Assembly (NCBI GenBank): GCA_905214465.1
Contig: CAJMMD010000008.1
Location: 1-64,000, forward strand
DNA: 64,000 nt
Source: an uncultured bacterium
GTDB lineage: Bacteria; Actinomycetota; Coriobacteriia; Coriobacteriales; Coriobacteriaceae
Reading direction: 5' to 3'
Positions 46,026 to 54,692 of the stretch are shown here, one piece after another. Both the position numbers and the translations under genes were made by a program. Under the pieces are notes generated by a model. It saw nothing but the letters and a program-made list of their open reading frames with translations. It did no database searches and was not told the origin of the DNA. Each line of letters starts with the position of its first letter. Within the stretch, counting starts at the first letter, position 1.

Positions 46026-46055
46026 CAAAATAAACATCCCTAAATGGTAGGTTTT
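46026..46055. repeat. Decayed GGGACAG-family hairpin R11
   Basis: On the minus strand, AAACCTACCATTTAGGGATG then TTTATTTTGG aligns with R10 and R2 but the core is GGGATG and the arms are partly lost. It overlaps the end of pth by two bases. Confidence 0.5.
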
Positions 46056-46683
46056 AGTGCTTGCCGTTGGCGGAGGCGGCGCCGTTGACGTGGTCGCGGG
46101 CATAGATCACGCCGTGCACGATGGCGAGACCTGCGGCATCTGCGGCGCGGGCGCAGGTGTCCTGGAAGTCCTCGGCCTCGCGGGCGCGCAGCTGCTTGAG
46201 CACATAGTCTGCCACGGCCATCTTGCCGGGAGGGTTGCCGATGCCGGTGCGGATGCGACTGAAGTCGCGGCTGCCCATCTTGTCGATGATGGAGCGCAGG
46301 CCGTTGTGGCCGGCGTGGCCGCCGCCCACCTTGACGCGTACGTCGCCGGCGGGAATGTCGAGCTCGTCGTGGATTACAAGCAGCTCCTCGGCCTTGATCT
46401 TGTACTCGCGGCAGAGCTTGGAGATGGGGCCACCCGAGGTATTCATATACGACTGCGGCTTGACCAGCACGATCTGGCGCTTGCCGCCCTCTTCCTCGGC
46501 ATCGTTGATGTTGATGAGCGCGACCTCGGCGCCGGCCTGGTTTTTCCAGTACGTGACGCCGGCCTGACGGGCCAACTCGTCGATCGCCTTAAAGCCGGCG
46601 TTGTGGCGGGTCTCGGCATATTCCTCGCCCGGGTTGCCAAGCCCGGCAACCATGCGAATCTTAAGCGGCTGTGCAGCTGCCAT
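46054..46683 (-). CDS. pth: Peptidyl-tRNA hydrolase
   Basis: A 209-residue Pth that frees tRNA from stalled peptidyl-tRNA. Motifs are MVAGLGNPGEEYAETRHNAGF with the catalytic His in TRHNAG, KPQSYMNTSG, and the IHDELDIPAG and GGGHAGHNGLRSI segments. Length is normal apart from a short extra C-terminus. The in-frame ATG at 46689 abuts the GAAAGG ribosome-binding site; the ATG at 46683 has better spacing. Confidence 0.95.
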   Translation of the reverse strand: MAAAQPLKIRMVAGLGNPGEEYAETRHNAGFKAIDELARQAGVTYWKNQAGAEVALININDAEEEGGKRQIVLVKPQSYMNTSGGPISKLCREYKIKAEELLVIHDELDIPAGDVRVKVGGGHAGHNGLRSIIDKMGSRDFSRIRTGIGNPPGKMAVADYVLKQLRAREAEDFQDTCARAADAAGLAIVHGVIYARDHVNGAASANGKH

Positions 46684-46797
46684 GTTCATCCTTTCGTTGA
46701 TTTGTCGCCTGCTATGGTGAGCGACCCTGTTGCCGCTGTCAAATGGAGGGCAATTGAGGTGAGTTGAGGGCGTTTGAGCGGTTGCAGGAAACCGGGG

Positions 46798-47001
46798 TGG
46801 ACAGTTAGTTCAGATTTGTATAAAGCAAGAGGCTCTCGGCTGCCAAAATCGGAGACATGAAGCCGTTTCGGTGCTTTGGGGCGCACGTTTTGCGCTATTT
46901 CGAAGCCATTCGAGCCTTTAAATGAGGTGATTGGCCCCGAGATGGCAGCAAAGCGCCTTGAAATAAGCCGTCTGTTTATACAAATCTGAACTAACTGTCC
47001 A
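46798..47001. repeat. 204-bp inverted-repeat element M2 (MITE-like)
   Basis: The same perfect 24-bp terminal repeats as M1 (TGGACAGTTAGTTCAG...) and exactly the same length. The interior is unrelated to M3 and shares with reversed M1 the 10-mer GAAGCCGTTT at interior position 38. It lies between pth and the nuclease-like gene. Confidence 0.8.
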
Positions 47002-47034
47002 GCCTTGCTCGGCGATGTTGTCGAGATACGCTTT

Positions 47035-48162
47035 CTAGACCGGCGCGAGGCCGATTCCGGCCCGAAGGGCGTTGAGCCATGCGGCTTGACGTTTGCGATA
47101 ACCCTTGATGCGATAGCGGAACCGAACCCCAGCGAGTCGATGCATCATTTGTGCGAAGGCTTCGAGCGCAACAAGGTCTTTCATTTGGTCGCGATTGATA
47201 ACCAGGACGTGGATGCCCATTGCCTTGAGTCCATTATTTCGATTGCCATCGTGGATGCGAGCATTTTGAAGCTCATGCCCAATTCCGTTGTATTCGTTGT
47301 CGACTCCGGCTGCCGGGCAATATAGGTCGCAGATGGCATAGGGGATGCCTGAGGACATGTTGACCGCAAGAGTGTCGAAGTCGATTCGATGGTTGAGTAG
47401 CAGGCCTCCCATGGGCAGGCTGCAGCATCCGAATCCGCCAAAGCGCATGGGCGCGCCCAGGACGGCGAACATTAAGGACTCCGCTGGGGATGCGGATCCT
47501 GCTCGGGCGAGTCTGACGGCCGTGCGAAACGAGGCGTGGGAGCTACTTTTGGCAAACTGTGCGACTGCCTCGAGCTCATTTATGGTTGTGGCAGGCTCGC
47601 ATTTGTAGTGCGCCTGTTCGTAGCGGGTTTCGTCTTGCTTTCCGGGTGCCGGCTGGCCGCCATGACAATCAAGATCGTCCATCGCTTCGGAGCTACCGGC
47701 CTTGGGCCACGTGTCGTCGTGGGCGATGGGGTTGGTTATCTCGGGCGGAAGGGAGTAGGACCCCAGCAGCTCCATGAGAAGCATCAGGACTTTGGCTACA
47801 GGCTCATTCCTAGAGCACAACATGGCTGTCATGGCGGGAGACGTTGCGTAGATGTCAGCTTCGATGTGCATGATTGCTTCCGCGGGAAGCGGGGCGGTGA
47901 CGCTGTGCTGGAGAAGACGTCCGTCGGGCCGTCTGTTGTTGCCGCCGGCAACAAGGAGATCTAGGCGCTCGGAGTCGTCTTCGCTCCAGGCGTCAAGCAT
48001 CGCAAGAGCTACAAAGTCTATGGCGTCCTTGTTGGGAACACAACTTGCAAGGGCTTGTGCCTGTTGCCTGTCATCGATGATGCCCCACGGAAGCGCAGAG
48101 TACGCCCGTCGAGCGCGGCGAATTGCGCGGAGGGCGGAGAAATGTGAGATCACAGTGGTCAT
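47035..48162 (-). CDS. Hypothetical protein with a possible DUF559/Vsr-like nuclease C-terminal domain
   Basis: 375 residues, no membrane segment or signal peptide. The N-terminus (ISHFSALRAIRRARRAY) resembles the beginning of AbiEi-like and related actinobacterial hypothetical proteins. The C-terminal ~100 residues carry CDLYCPAAGVDNEYNG, an H-x6-ARIHDGNRNNGL helix and GIHVLVINRDQ. This is the D...E...R pattern seen in DUF559/very-short-patch-repair-like PD-(D/E)XK nucleases; the catalytic lysine is not obvious. Function unknown: defence or toxin roles are possible but unproven. It is alone on its strand and bracketed by two 204-bp repeat elements, M2 and M3. Confidence 0.6.
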   Translation of the reverse strand: MTTVISHFSALRAIRRARRAYSALPWGIIDDRQQAQALASCVPNKDAIDFVALAMLDAWSEDDSERLDLLVAGGNNRRPDGRLLQHSVTAPLPAEAIMHIEADIYATSPAMTAMLCSRNEPVAKVLMLLMELLGSYSLPPEITNPIAHDDTWPKAGSSEAMDDLDCHGGQPAPGKQDETRYEQAHYKCEPATTINELEAVAQFAKSSSHASFRTAVRLARAGSASPAESLMFAVLGAPMRFGGFGCCSLPMGGLLLNHRIDFDTLAVNMSSGIPYAICDLYCPAAGVDNEYNGIGHELQNARIHDGNRNNGLKAMGIHVLVINRDQMKDLVALEAFAQMMHRLAGVRFRYRIKGYRKRQAAWLNALRAGIGLAPV

Positions 48163-48326
48163 AGCTATAAAGTACTAAGCCGTCGGCGAAATGATGCAGC
48201 CGTGGCGTTCTTTTCGCTCAAAGGGGCGTCGTGCGCCGCAGACGGTAGCAGATCGTGCGAGGGGCCTTGAAAAAGCGGGGCTCAGGGCGCTTGTTTGACC
48301 TTGGAGGCATGGATCGAGATAGGTGT

Positions 48327-48530
48327 TGGACAGTTAGTTCAGATTTGTATAAGGCGATTGAAGCGTTCCGCCATTGTCGAAGGGTTCGGTGGGCAAAATA
48401 GAGTGAATGGCATAGTGAAGACGTCCATAAGAGGAGAGATTGGCCGAGATTATGCCGGCAGGTGAACCTTTGGCGCATCAAGTGGTCCATGTGGGCGCCC
48501 AAGAAAATACAAATTTGAACTAATTGTCCA
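48327..48530. repeat. 204-bp inverted-repeat element M3 (MITE-like)
   Basis: Terminal repeats as in M1 and M2; the right end has two changes (AATTTGAAC and TAATTGTCC), so this copy is older or imperfect. Exactly 204 bp. The rest of the gap between the nuclease-like gene and prs holds only the prs terminator. Confidence 0.78.
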
Positions 48531-48553
48531 GGGAAGGTTGGCGAGGAATAGAA

Positions 48554-48583
48554 AAAGGGTCGGAAGCGAGCTTCCGACCCTTT
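48554..48583. terminator. Terminator of prs
   Basis: AAAGGGTCGGAAG pairs with CTTCCGACCCTTT over a GCGA loop, with A and T runs on both sides; it serves the minus-strand prs gene. Confidence 0.85.
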
Positions 48584-48616
48584 AAAAACATCAAAGATGA
48601 TGCGATACGCGTTGGA

Positions 48617-49603
48617 CTACAGCGCGAAGTCGCCGCCGACGAGCGTGGAGACGGGCTCCTCGTGGTAAACGGCGGAGATGGCCTGAGCGAACTCCTCGGC
48701 GACCGAGATGGTCTTGATCTTGCCGCCGACCTCGACGGGGATGGCGTCGGTGACGACGCACTCGACGATGGGGGCATCGTTCAGGCGCTCGATGGCCGGA
48801 CCGGAGAAGATGCCGTGGGTGGCGCAGACGTAGATGTCGCCGGCGCCCATAGCCTTGAGCTCCTTGACGTTGGCGCACAGGGTGCCAGCGGTGTCGATCA
48901 TGTCGTCGTTGATGATGCAGGTCTTGCCCTTGATGTCACCGATGATGCCCATGACCTCGGCGGCGTTGTGGCGCGGACGGCCCTTGTGGGCGATGGCCAG
49001 GTCGCAGCCGAGCATGTCGGACAGCTTCTTGGCGGCCTTGGCGCGACCCACGTCGGGGGAGACGACAACCAGGTTGTCGGTGTCGAAGTGCATGTCGTTA
49101 TAGTACTGGCCAAACAGCGGCAGTGCGGACAGGTGGTTAACCGGGATATCGAAGAAGCCCTGGATCTGGCCCTGGTGCAGGTCGAGGGTGATGATGCGGT
49201 TGACGCCGGCACGCTCGAGCAGGTTGGCGACGAGGCGGGCGGTGATGGGCTCGCGCGGGCCGGCCTTGCGGTCCTGGCGGGCATAGCCGTAGTGGGTGAT
49301 AACGGCGGTGATGGAGCGGGCGGATGCGCGCTTGGCAGCGTCGGTGGCGATGAGCAGCTCCATGAGCATGTCGTTGACGTTGCCGCCGGCCACGGACTGA
49401 ATCAGGAAGACGTCGGCGCCGCGGACGGTCTCGTCGTAGCGGGCGTAAATCTCACCATTGGCGAACTGCTTTAGCGTAAGGCCCGAAAGCTCGACCCCAA
49501 GGTACTCAGCAATCTTCTGAGCGAGGGGACGGTTGGAGGAACCGGAATACACGCGGATGGACTTGCGCATATTCTCCGACTTCTCGGGATCATTAATCGG
49601 CAT
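48617..49603 (-). CDS. prs: Ribose-phosphate pyrophosphokinase
   Basis: A 328-residue PRPP synthetase supplying purine, pyrimidine, His, Trp and NAD synthesis. Motifs are IRVYSGSSNRPLAQKIA at the start, FANGEIYARYDETVRGADVFLIQS, the ATP-binding HYGYARQDRKAGPREPI, the TLDLHQGQIQGFF metal site, and the PRPP loop INDDMIDTAGTL (usually DDMIDTGGT; here Ala replaces one Gly). AAGGAGAAGG precedes the ATG. It is separated from glmU by ~190 bases with a terminator, although prs and glmU are often adjacent. Confidence 0.96.
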   Translation of the reverse strand: MPINDPEKSENMRKSIRVYSGSSNRPLAQKIAEYLGVELSGLTLKQFANGEIYARYDETVRGADVFLIQSVAGGNVNDMLMELLIATDAAKRASARSITAVITHYGYARQDRKAGPREPITARLVANLLERAGVNRIITLDLHQGQIQGFFDIPVNHLSALPLFGQYYNDMHFDTDNLVVVSPDVGRAKAAKKLSDMLGCDLAIAHKGRPRHNAAEVMGIIGDIKGKTCIINDDMIDTAGTLCANVKELKAMGAGDIYVCATHGIFSGPAIERLNDAPIVECVVTDAIPVEVGGKIKTISVAEEFAQAISAVYHEEPVSTLVGGDFAL

Positions 49604-49745
49604 TACCCTTCTCCTTTATACATCGAATGCCATATAGATGCCTTGTTGCATTGTAACCGCGCGGCGGGGTTTATCGGGTCCTGATAACGTCTTTACCGCC
49701 AACGGACACGAACCGACCACTCATCCGGTTGCGCAGGTCACGATA

Positions 49746-49780
49746 GAAAAAGGAGCCGCCCCCATGGAGCAGCTCCTTTT
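49746..49780 (-). terminator. Terminator of glmU
   Basis: On the minus strand AAAAGGAGC pairs with GCTCCTTTTT around a GC-rich loop; it lies 15 bases after the glmU stop. Confidence 0.8.
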
Positions 49781-49795
49781 GTGCTTGGTAAAACG

Positions 49796-51208
49796 TTATA
49801 CCTCGTCGTCCTCGTGCAGGCGGCGGCGGTAATCGGCGGCCCAGCCCTCAATATTTACCTGACGGGCGCGGCCCAGACCAAGTGCGTCGGCCGGGACCGG
49901 CTCGGTGATGACGGAGCCGGCGGCCACGAGTGCACCGTCGCCGATCTGGGCGGGCGCGACCATCATGGTGTCGGAGCCAATGAAGGCATCCTTGCCGATG
50001 ACGGTCTTGTGCTTGTGCACGCCATCGTAGTTGCAGGTGATGGAGCCCGCGCCCACGTTGACGCCGGGGCCCATGGTGGTGTCGCCGATGTAGGACAGGT
50101 GCGGCACCTTGGAGCCCTCGCCGATCGTGGACTTCTTGATCTCCACGTGCGTGCCGGCCTTGGATCCGTCGAGCATGTGGGTGCCCGGGCGCAGGTAGGC
50201 GCGCGGGCCGCAGTCGACGCCGTTCTCGATGACGGCCTCGATGGCGATGGTCTCGTCGATGACGCAGCCGCTGCCGACGGTGGTGTCGGTGAGGCGGCTG
50301 TTGGGACCGAGCTGGCACTCCTCGCCCACGGTGACGTGGCCGATCAGGTGCGTCTGCGGCCACACGACGGTATCGCGGCCGATAACGGCATCGGGGCCGA
50401 TCCAGGCCTGCGTGGGGTCGATGAAGGTAACGCCCTCGGCCATCCAGTGCTCGTTGATGCGGTCGCGCGCGATGGCGGTGAGCTGTGCGAGCTGGATGCG
50501 GCTGTTGACGCCCAGGCCGTCGCGGTAGTCGTCGCAGTGGAAGATGGAGACAGCCTGGCCGTGGCCTTTGAGGATCTCGAGCATGTCGGGCAGGTAGTAC
50601 TCGGATTGCGCGTTGTCGTTGCCGATCTCGTTGATGTGGGCGGCGAGCTGCGTGCCGTCAAATGCGTAGCAGCCGGCGTTGCACTCCAGCAGCGTGGCGG
50701 CCTGCTCGGGCGTGCAGTCCTTCTGCTCGATGATGCGCTCGATCTGACCATCGGCGCCCAGCTTGATGCGGCCGTAGCCGAAAGGATCGGGCGGGGTCAT
50801 GGTCATGACGGTGCAGGCGAGCTCGCCGGTGGCGACGGTCTGTGCGAACTTGGCGACGGTGTCGGCGGTGATGAGCGGCAGGTCGCCGTTGAGCACGACG
50901 ACGGGGCCTTGCGTGATGCCACAGGCCTCGAGCGCGACCTTCACGGCGTGACCGGTGCCCAGACGCTCGGTCTGCTCGACGCACTCGACCTTGGTGGCGC
51001 TGTTGGCGTAGGCGCCGTCGATGAGGGCGCGCATCTCGTCGGCGTGGCTGCCGATGACAACCACGACGCGGCTGCAGCCGGCCTTGATGGTAGCGTCGAC
51101 GATCCACTGGACCATGGGCTTACCCAGGATCTTGTGCGAAACCTTGCAGTGGTTCGACTTCATGCGGGTGCCCTCGCCGGCAGCGAGGATAATTGCGGTT
51201 GCGTCCAT
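49796..51208 (-). CDS. glmU: Bifunctional N-acetylglucosamine-1-phosphate uridyltransferase / glucosamine-1-phosphate acetyltransferase
   Basis: A 470-residue GlmU. N-terminal pyrophosphorylase domain (~1-230): LAAGEGTRMKS, VVLNGDLPLI and the GYGRI segment. C-terminal left-handed beta-helix (~250-445) with hexapeptide repeats (IGPDAVIGRDTVV, VGSGCVIDETIA) and the active-site region RPGTHML, HLSYIGDTTMG and GAGSITCNYDG. It makes UDP-GlcNAc for peptidoglycan. The ATG at 51208 follows AGGAG; the upstream open frame to 51463 does not resemble the family. Confidence 0.96.
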   Translation of the reverse strand: MDATAIILAAGEGTRMKSNHCKVSHKILGKPMVQWIVDATIKAGCSRVVVVIGSHADEMRALIDGAYANSATKVECVEQTERLGTGHAVKVALEACGITQGPVVVLNGDLPLITADTVAKFAQTVATGELACTVMTMTPPDPFGYGRIKLGADGQIERIIEQKDCTPEQAATLLECNAGCYAFDGTQLAAHINEIGNDNAQSEYYLPDMLEILKGHGQAVSIFHCDDYRDGLGVNSRIQLAQLTAIARDRINEHWMAEGVTFIDPTQAWIGPDAVIGRDTVVWPQTHLIGHVTVGEECQLGPNSRLTDTTVGSGCVIDETIAIEAVIENGVDCGPRAYLRPGTHMLDGSKAGTHVEIKKSTIGEGSKVPHLSYIGDTTMGPGVNVGAGSITCNYDGVHKHKTVIGKDAFIGSDTMMVAPAQIGDGALVAAGSVITEPVPADALGLGRARQVNIEGWAADYRRRLHEDDEV

Positions 51209-51403
51209 GTGATCTCCTGTTACGTTATAGAGACGTGTGTTTGGAAACGATACACGGCGCAATATGATACCGCAGGCATATGATGAGCGCGTAACGATTG
51301 GCGCATTGCCGCCGATGTCGGTGCCGTTGACGCGGTGTTTGCGCTGGTTGTGTATGGTGGCGGCGCTGCGGCGTTGACGTTTGAGCGAGGGGATGGGGTG
51401 CCC

Positions 51404-52291
51404 GTGGATATCATGCGAGAGGAATCGGGCAACGAGCCCGTCGCGGCATTCTCGATGTCGCATCCGGCTGTGCCGGCACTCTATATAGTGCTGACGCTGG
51501 GGCTCACTATGTTCTCGATGCAGCCGGTACTGATTGCGCTGTCACTTGCGGGCGGGCTGGCGTATGGATTTGCGACGCGTGGGGCTGCCCGCACGTTGGG
51601 GGCGCTTCGCTGGCAGCTGCCGGTGATTTTGATTATCGCGCTGGTCAATCCTCTGTTTAGCGCCTCGGGCTCGACGGAGCTGTTCCGTATTGGCATGCGC
51701 GCGGTGTATCTGGAGAGCATGGTATACGGCCTGTGCATGGGCGGGCTGTTTGTGGCGAGCGTGCTGTGGTTTGGGGCCGCGGCGTCGATGCTCGAATACG
51801 ACAAGGTGCTCGCGCTGCTGGGTAATGCCGCACCGGTGATTGCGCTCATGATCTCGATGTGCATGAGGCTTATCCCGCAGTTTTTGCGCCGCGGTCGTAC
51901 GGTGCTGGCGGTGCAGGATGCGATTGATGTGCCGGGCCGCGCGCCGGCCGACCCCGTACGCTCGCGCCTGCGGGCGTCGAGCGTGTTGATGGGCTGGGGC
52001 ATGGAAGATTCGCTGGAGCGCGCGGACGCCATGCGCTCCCGTGGGTGGGGCGCCGCGACGCGTCGAACGACGTATGCGCGGTATCGACTGGGGCGCAGCG
52101 ACGTTGCCGCGCTGGTTGGGCTTGCGCTGTTTGGCGTGGTCACGGTGGCAGTGGCGTGGACCGCGACGATGCAGTATTCGTTTTATCCGCAGCTCTCGGT
52201 GCCGGCGCCGTGGCCGGGCTATGTCGTGTACGCTGCCTGGATGGTGCTGCCTTGCGCGTTGCACGCGATTGATGAGAAGAGGTTTGGCTGA
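51404..52291 (+). CDS. ECF transporter transmembrane component EcfT
   Basis: A 295-residue EcfT: about five helices and the two cytoplasmic coupling motifs near residues 190-240 (MISMCMRLIPQFLRRGRTV... and the Ala-Arg-Gly type ADAMRSRGWG) that bind the ATPases. Its stop overlaps the next gene's ATG by one base (TGATG), so the operon is coupled. The start may be GTG 51404 (after GAGGGGATGGGG) or ATG 51413. With the next two genes it forms a complete energy-coupling-factor vitamin/metal importer. Confidence 0.85.
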   Translation: MDIMREESGNEPVAAFSMSHPAVPALYIVLTLGLTMFSMQPVLIALSLAGGLAYGFATRGAARTLGALRWQLPVILIIALVNPLFSASGSTELFRIGMRAVYLESMVYGLCMGGLFVASVLWFGAAASMLEYDKVLALLGNAAPVIALMISMCMRLIPQFLRRGRTVLAVQDAIDVPGRAPADPVRSRLRASSVLMGWGMEDSLERADAMRSRGWGAATRRTTYARYRLGRSDVAALVGLALFGVVTVAVAWTATMQYSFYPQLSVPAPWPGYVVYAAWMVLPCALHAIDEKRFG

Positions 52292-53934
52292 TGGCTCGGT
52301 TGGATAGGGGCCCGGTGTCGGGCGCGGCGTGCGGCCCGGATATTCCGGCGATTGAGGTACGGGGCCTGAGCTTTACCTACCCCGGGGCTGAGGCGCTGGT
52401 GCTCGACGGGCTCGACTGGTCTGTTCCCCAAGGTGCGTTTGCACTGCTCGTTGGCGGTACCGGGTCGGGCAAGTCGACGCTGCTCTCGCTGCTCAAACCC
52501 GAGATCGCGCCGACGGGCGAATGCGCCGGCGAGCTGTGCGTGCTGGGTGAGAGCGTTGCCGATATGGACGTTCGGGCGTCCGCAGAGCGCATGGGCTATG
52601 TGTTTCAGGATCCCGAGAACCAGATTGTGTGCGAGACCGTGTGGCACGAGATGGCGTTTGGCCTGGAAAACTTAGGCATGTCGCGCGACGAGATGCGCCG
52701 CCGTGTTGCCGAGACCAGCTATTTCTTTGGTCTGGAGGACTGGCTTCATCGCGATACCGATACGCTTTCGGGTGGCCGCAAACAGCTGCTGTCGCTTGCC
52801 GCCGTCCTGGCGCTGCGTCCGCGTGTGCTGCTACTCGACGAGCCCACGTCTCAGCTCGATCCCGTTGCCGAGAAGAATTTTCTGCACGCGCTGTTTCGCG
52901 TGAACCGTGAGCTGGGCTGCACGGTTGTTGTGGCTACGCATCAACCGCGGCCGATGCTCGAGTATGCGACGTGTGCGTACCGGATTGAGGGCGGTCGCGT
53001 GCGCGAGGTGGCGGATATGGCTTCTTTGGGACGCCGAGAATCGCTGTTTTCCGATGACATGTTGGGGTGGGGTGCCATCCGATGTGCAAAAAACGGAGTA
53101 TTCAGCAGGCGTGAGGACAATTTGGGCTCTCTGGAGCCGCTCGGGGACGTATCGAGCGCGAAAAAAAGTTCGGAACTGGACAAATCGTCCGAATTTGTGG
53201 CGCAAACGTCGCTCGAGAACGGCTCGGAAGCCTTCTCGCGCACGGATGGAAGCAGAATACTCCAAAAAATGCACGCTGGGTCGGCTACCACCCTGTCGGA
53301 AGGCTGGTTTCGCTACGATCGCGCGTGCGGTTGGGTGCTGCGCGGGCTCGATGCGTCGTTTTCGGCTGGCGCGGTGCATGCAGTCGTGGGCGGAAACGGC
53401 TGCGGCAAGTCGACGATGCTTTCGGTGCTGGCCAAGACTGCCAAGCTGCAGCGTGGTCGTATGGTGCGCGGGGCGGCCTCGGCTGCGCTGCTGCCGCAGA
53501 ACCCCAAGGCCCTGCTGGTTGCCGAGACGGTGCGCGACGAGCTGATGGAATGGGCCTCGACCTGCGGATATGACGAGAACTTGGCGCGGGAGCGTGCGGC
53601 GCAACTGGGATTGGACGGCCTGGAGACGCGCCACCCATACGATCTTTCGGGCGGACAGCGCCAGCTGCTTGCGTTGGCAAAGCTGCTGCTGATCGGCCCC
53701 GAGCTGCTGTTGCTTGATGAGCCCACCAAGGGCCTTGACCTGGCAAGTCGCTGCATTATCGCCCGCGCCCTGCGTGACCATGCGAAGGCTGGTGGCACCG
53801 TCATTATGGCCACGCACGATCTGGATTTTGCCGAGCAGGTTGCCGATGACATTGCCATGATGTTTGGCGGCGAGATCGCCTGCATGGAGCCGCCGACCGA
53901 CTTCTTTGCCGACAACGTGTTCTACAGGGCGTGA
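52291..53934 (+). CDS. Fused double ECF transporter ATPase (EcfA1-EcfA2)
   Basis: 547 residues holding two ATPase domains. Domain 1: Walker A GGTGSGKST (Lys61), MGYVFQDPENQIVCETV, LSGGRKQLLSLAA and Walker B LLLDEPTSQLDP. Domain 2 (from ~330): Walker A GGNGCGKST, LLPQNPKALLVAET, LSGGQRQLLALAK and LLLDEPTKGLDL. The Q-helices QDPE/QNPK are typical of ECF ATPases. Between them, residues ~266-328 are a 63-codon segment bounded by inverted repeats (53085-53273) with no family similarity, apparently an in-frame insertion in the linker. The frame is intact, so the protein is probably functional. Confidence 0.88.
   Translation: MARLDRGPVSGAACGPDIPAIEVRGLSFTYPGAEALVLDGLDWSVPQGAFALLVGGTGSGKSTLLSLLKPEIAPTGECAGELCVLGESVADMDVRASAERMGYVFQDPENQIVCETVWHEMAFGLENLGMSRDEMRRRVAETSYFFGLEDWLHRDTDTLSGGRKQLLSLAAVLALRPRVLLLDEPTSQLDPVAEKNFLHALFRVNRELGCTVVVATHQPRPMLEYATCAYRIEGGRVREVADMASLGRRESLFSDDMLGWGAIRCAKNGVFSRREDNLGSLEPLGDVSSAKKSSELDKSSEFVAQTSLENGSEAFSRTDGSRILQKMHAGSATTLSEGWFRYDRACGWVLRGLDASFSAGAVHAVVGGNGCGKSTMLSVLAKTAKLQRGRMVRGAASAALLPQNPKALLVAETVRDELMEWASTCGYDENLARERAAQLGLDGLETRHPYDLSGGQRQLLALAKLLLIGPELLLLDEPTKGLDLASRCIIARALRDHAKAGGTVIMATHDLDFAEQVADDIAMMFGGEIACMEPPTDFFADNVFYRA
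53085..53273. repeat. 189-bp in-frame inverted-repeat segment inside the ECF ATPase gene
   Basis: The left end TGCAAAAAACGGAGTATTC (53085-53103) and right end GAATACTCCAAAAAATGCA (53255-53273) share inverted GGAGTATTC/GAATACTCC and TGCA termini. The segment is 63 codons, free of stops in the ATPase frame, and falls exactly in the linker between the two ATPase domains. The encoded peptide is Ser/Lys/Glu-rich and likely unstructured. Confidence 0.6.
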
Positions 53935-53938
53935 TAGG

Positions 53939-54652
53939 ATGACGGATCATCGCGCCTCGCGCCTACTCACGAAAATGGAGATTCCGCTGCTCCTGGCGGT
54001 GCCGGCAGTGATGACTGCGGCGTTGCTGGCGGGCATTGAGCAGGCGGCGCTTGCCATGCTGGTTGTAGTGGCGCTCGTGCTCGCACTGTTCTTTGCGGGC
54101 TATGAGTCATCACGTCCAGGCCTGCGCCAGATCATGCCCACGCTGGTGCTGGCGGCGCTGGCCGCGGCGGGGCGCATTCTGTTTGGACCCATTCCCGATT
54201 TTAAGCCCGTGAGCGCTATCGCCATTATCGCGGGTGCGACACTTGGCCGTCGCAATGGTTTTATGGTCGGCGCGTTGGCAGCGCTGACCAGTAATTTCTT
54301 TTTTGGACAGGGCATGTGGACGCCGTGGCAGATGTATGCCTGGGGTCTGGTGGGCTATATCGGTGGCGCGCTGGCGCATGCGGGCGCGTTTGATCGCGCC
54401 GATGAGACCGTGCGAATGCCGGCGCTGTTGGCGTATGGCTTTGCCTCGGGCCTGCTCTATGGCGTTGTGATCAACGCCTACGACATCATCGGTTTTGTGC
54501 AGCCGCTCACGTGGGCGGGCGCCGTAGCGCGTCTTGCCACGGCGGTGCCGTTCGATATCACACACGGCCTCGCGACCTGCGTGTTCTTGGCCGCCCTGTA
54601 CAGGCCCTGGTGTCGTCGCATCAACCGAGTCGTCGTGAAATACGGGCTGTAG
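53939..54652 (+). CDS. ECF transporter substrate-binding (S) component
   Basis: A 237-residue hydrophobic protein with about six helices. AAGRILFGPIPDFKPVSAIAII, GATLGRRNGFMVGALAALTSNF and the aromatic GQGMWTPWQMYAWGLVGYIGG are typical for ECF S components that bind vitamins in the membrane. It starts five bases after the ATPase stop, so the three genes form one operon. The substrate cannot be told: no riboswitch is visible upstream. The FGPIPDFKP region resembles S components proposed for cobalamin or its precursors. Confidence 0.82.
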   Translation: MTDHRASRLLTKMEIPLLLAVPAVMTAALLAGIEQAALAMLVVVALVLALFFAGYESSRPGLRQIMPTLVLAALAAAGRILFGPIPDFKPVSAIAIIAGATLGRRNGFMVGALAALTSNFFFGQGMWTPWQMYAWGLVGYIGGALAHAGAFDRADETVRMPALLAYGFASGLLYGVVINAYDIIGFVQPLTWAGAVARLATAVPFDITHGLATCVFLAALYRPWCRRINRVVVKYGL

Positions 54653-54692
54653 AGCTGGTTGCGCCGGGGCGGGAATCAATACTGATGAAGTA

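Noticed and set aside
46798..48530. Insertion sequence with M2 and M3 as its ends
   Set aside because: The enclosed protein has no transposase motif and each end is itself a full 204-bp element; at most a composite unit.
51209..51463. N-terminal extension of GlmU
   Set aside because: The upstream frame has no resemblance to GlmU and would cover the divergent promoter region; the ATG at 51208 follows AGGAG.
53085..53273. Frameshift or pseudogene in the ECF ATPase
   Set aside because: The segment is a multiple of three, free of stops, and both ATPase domains keep all motifs.
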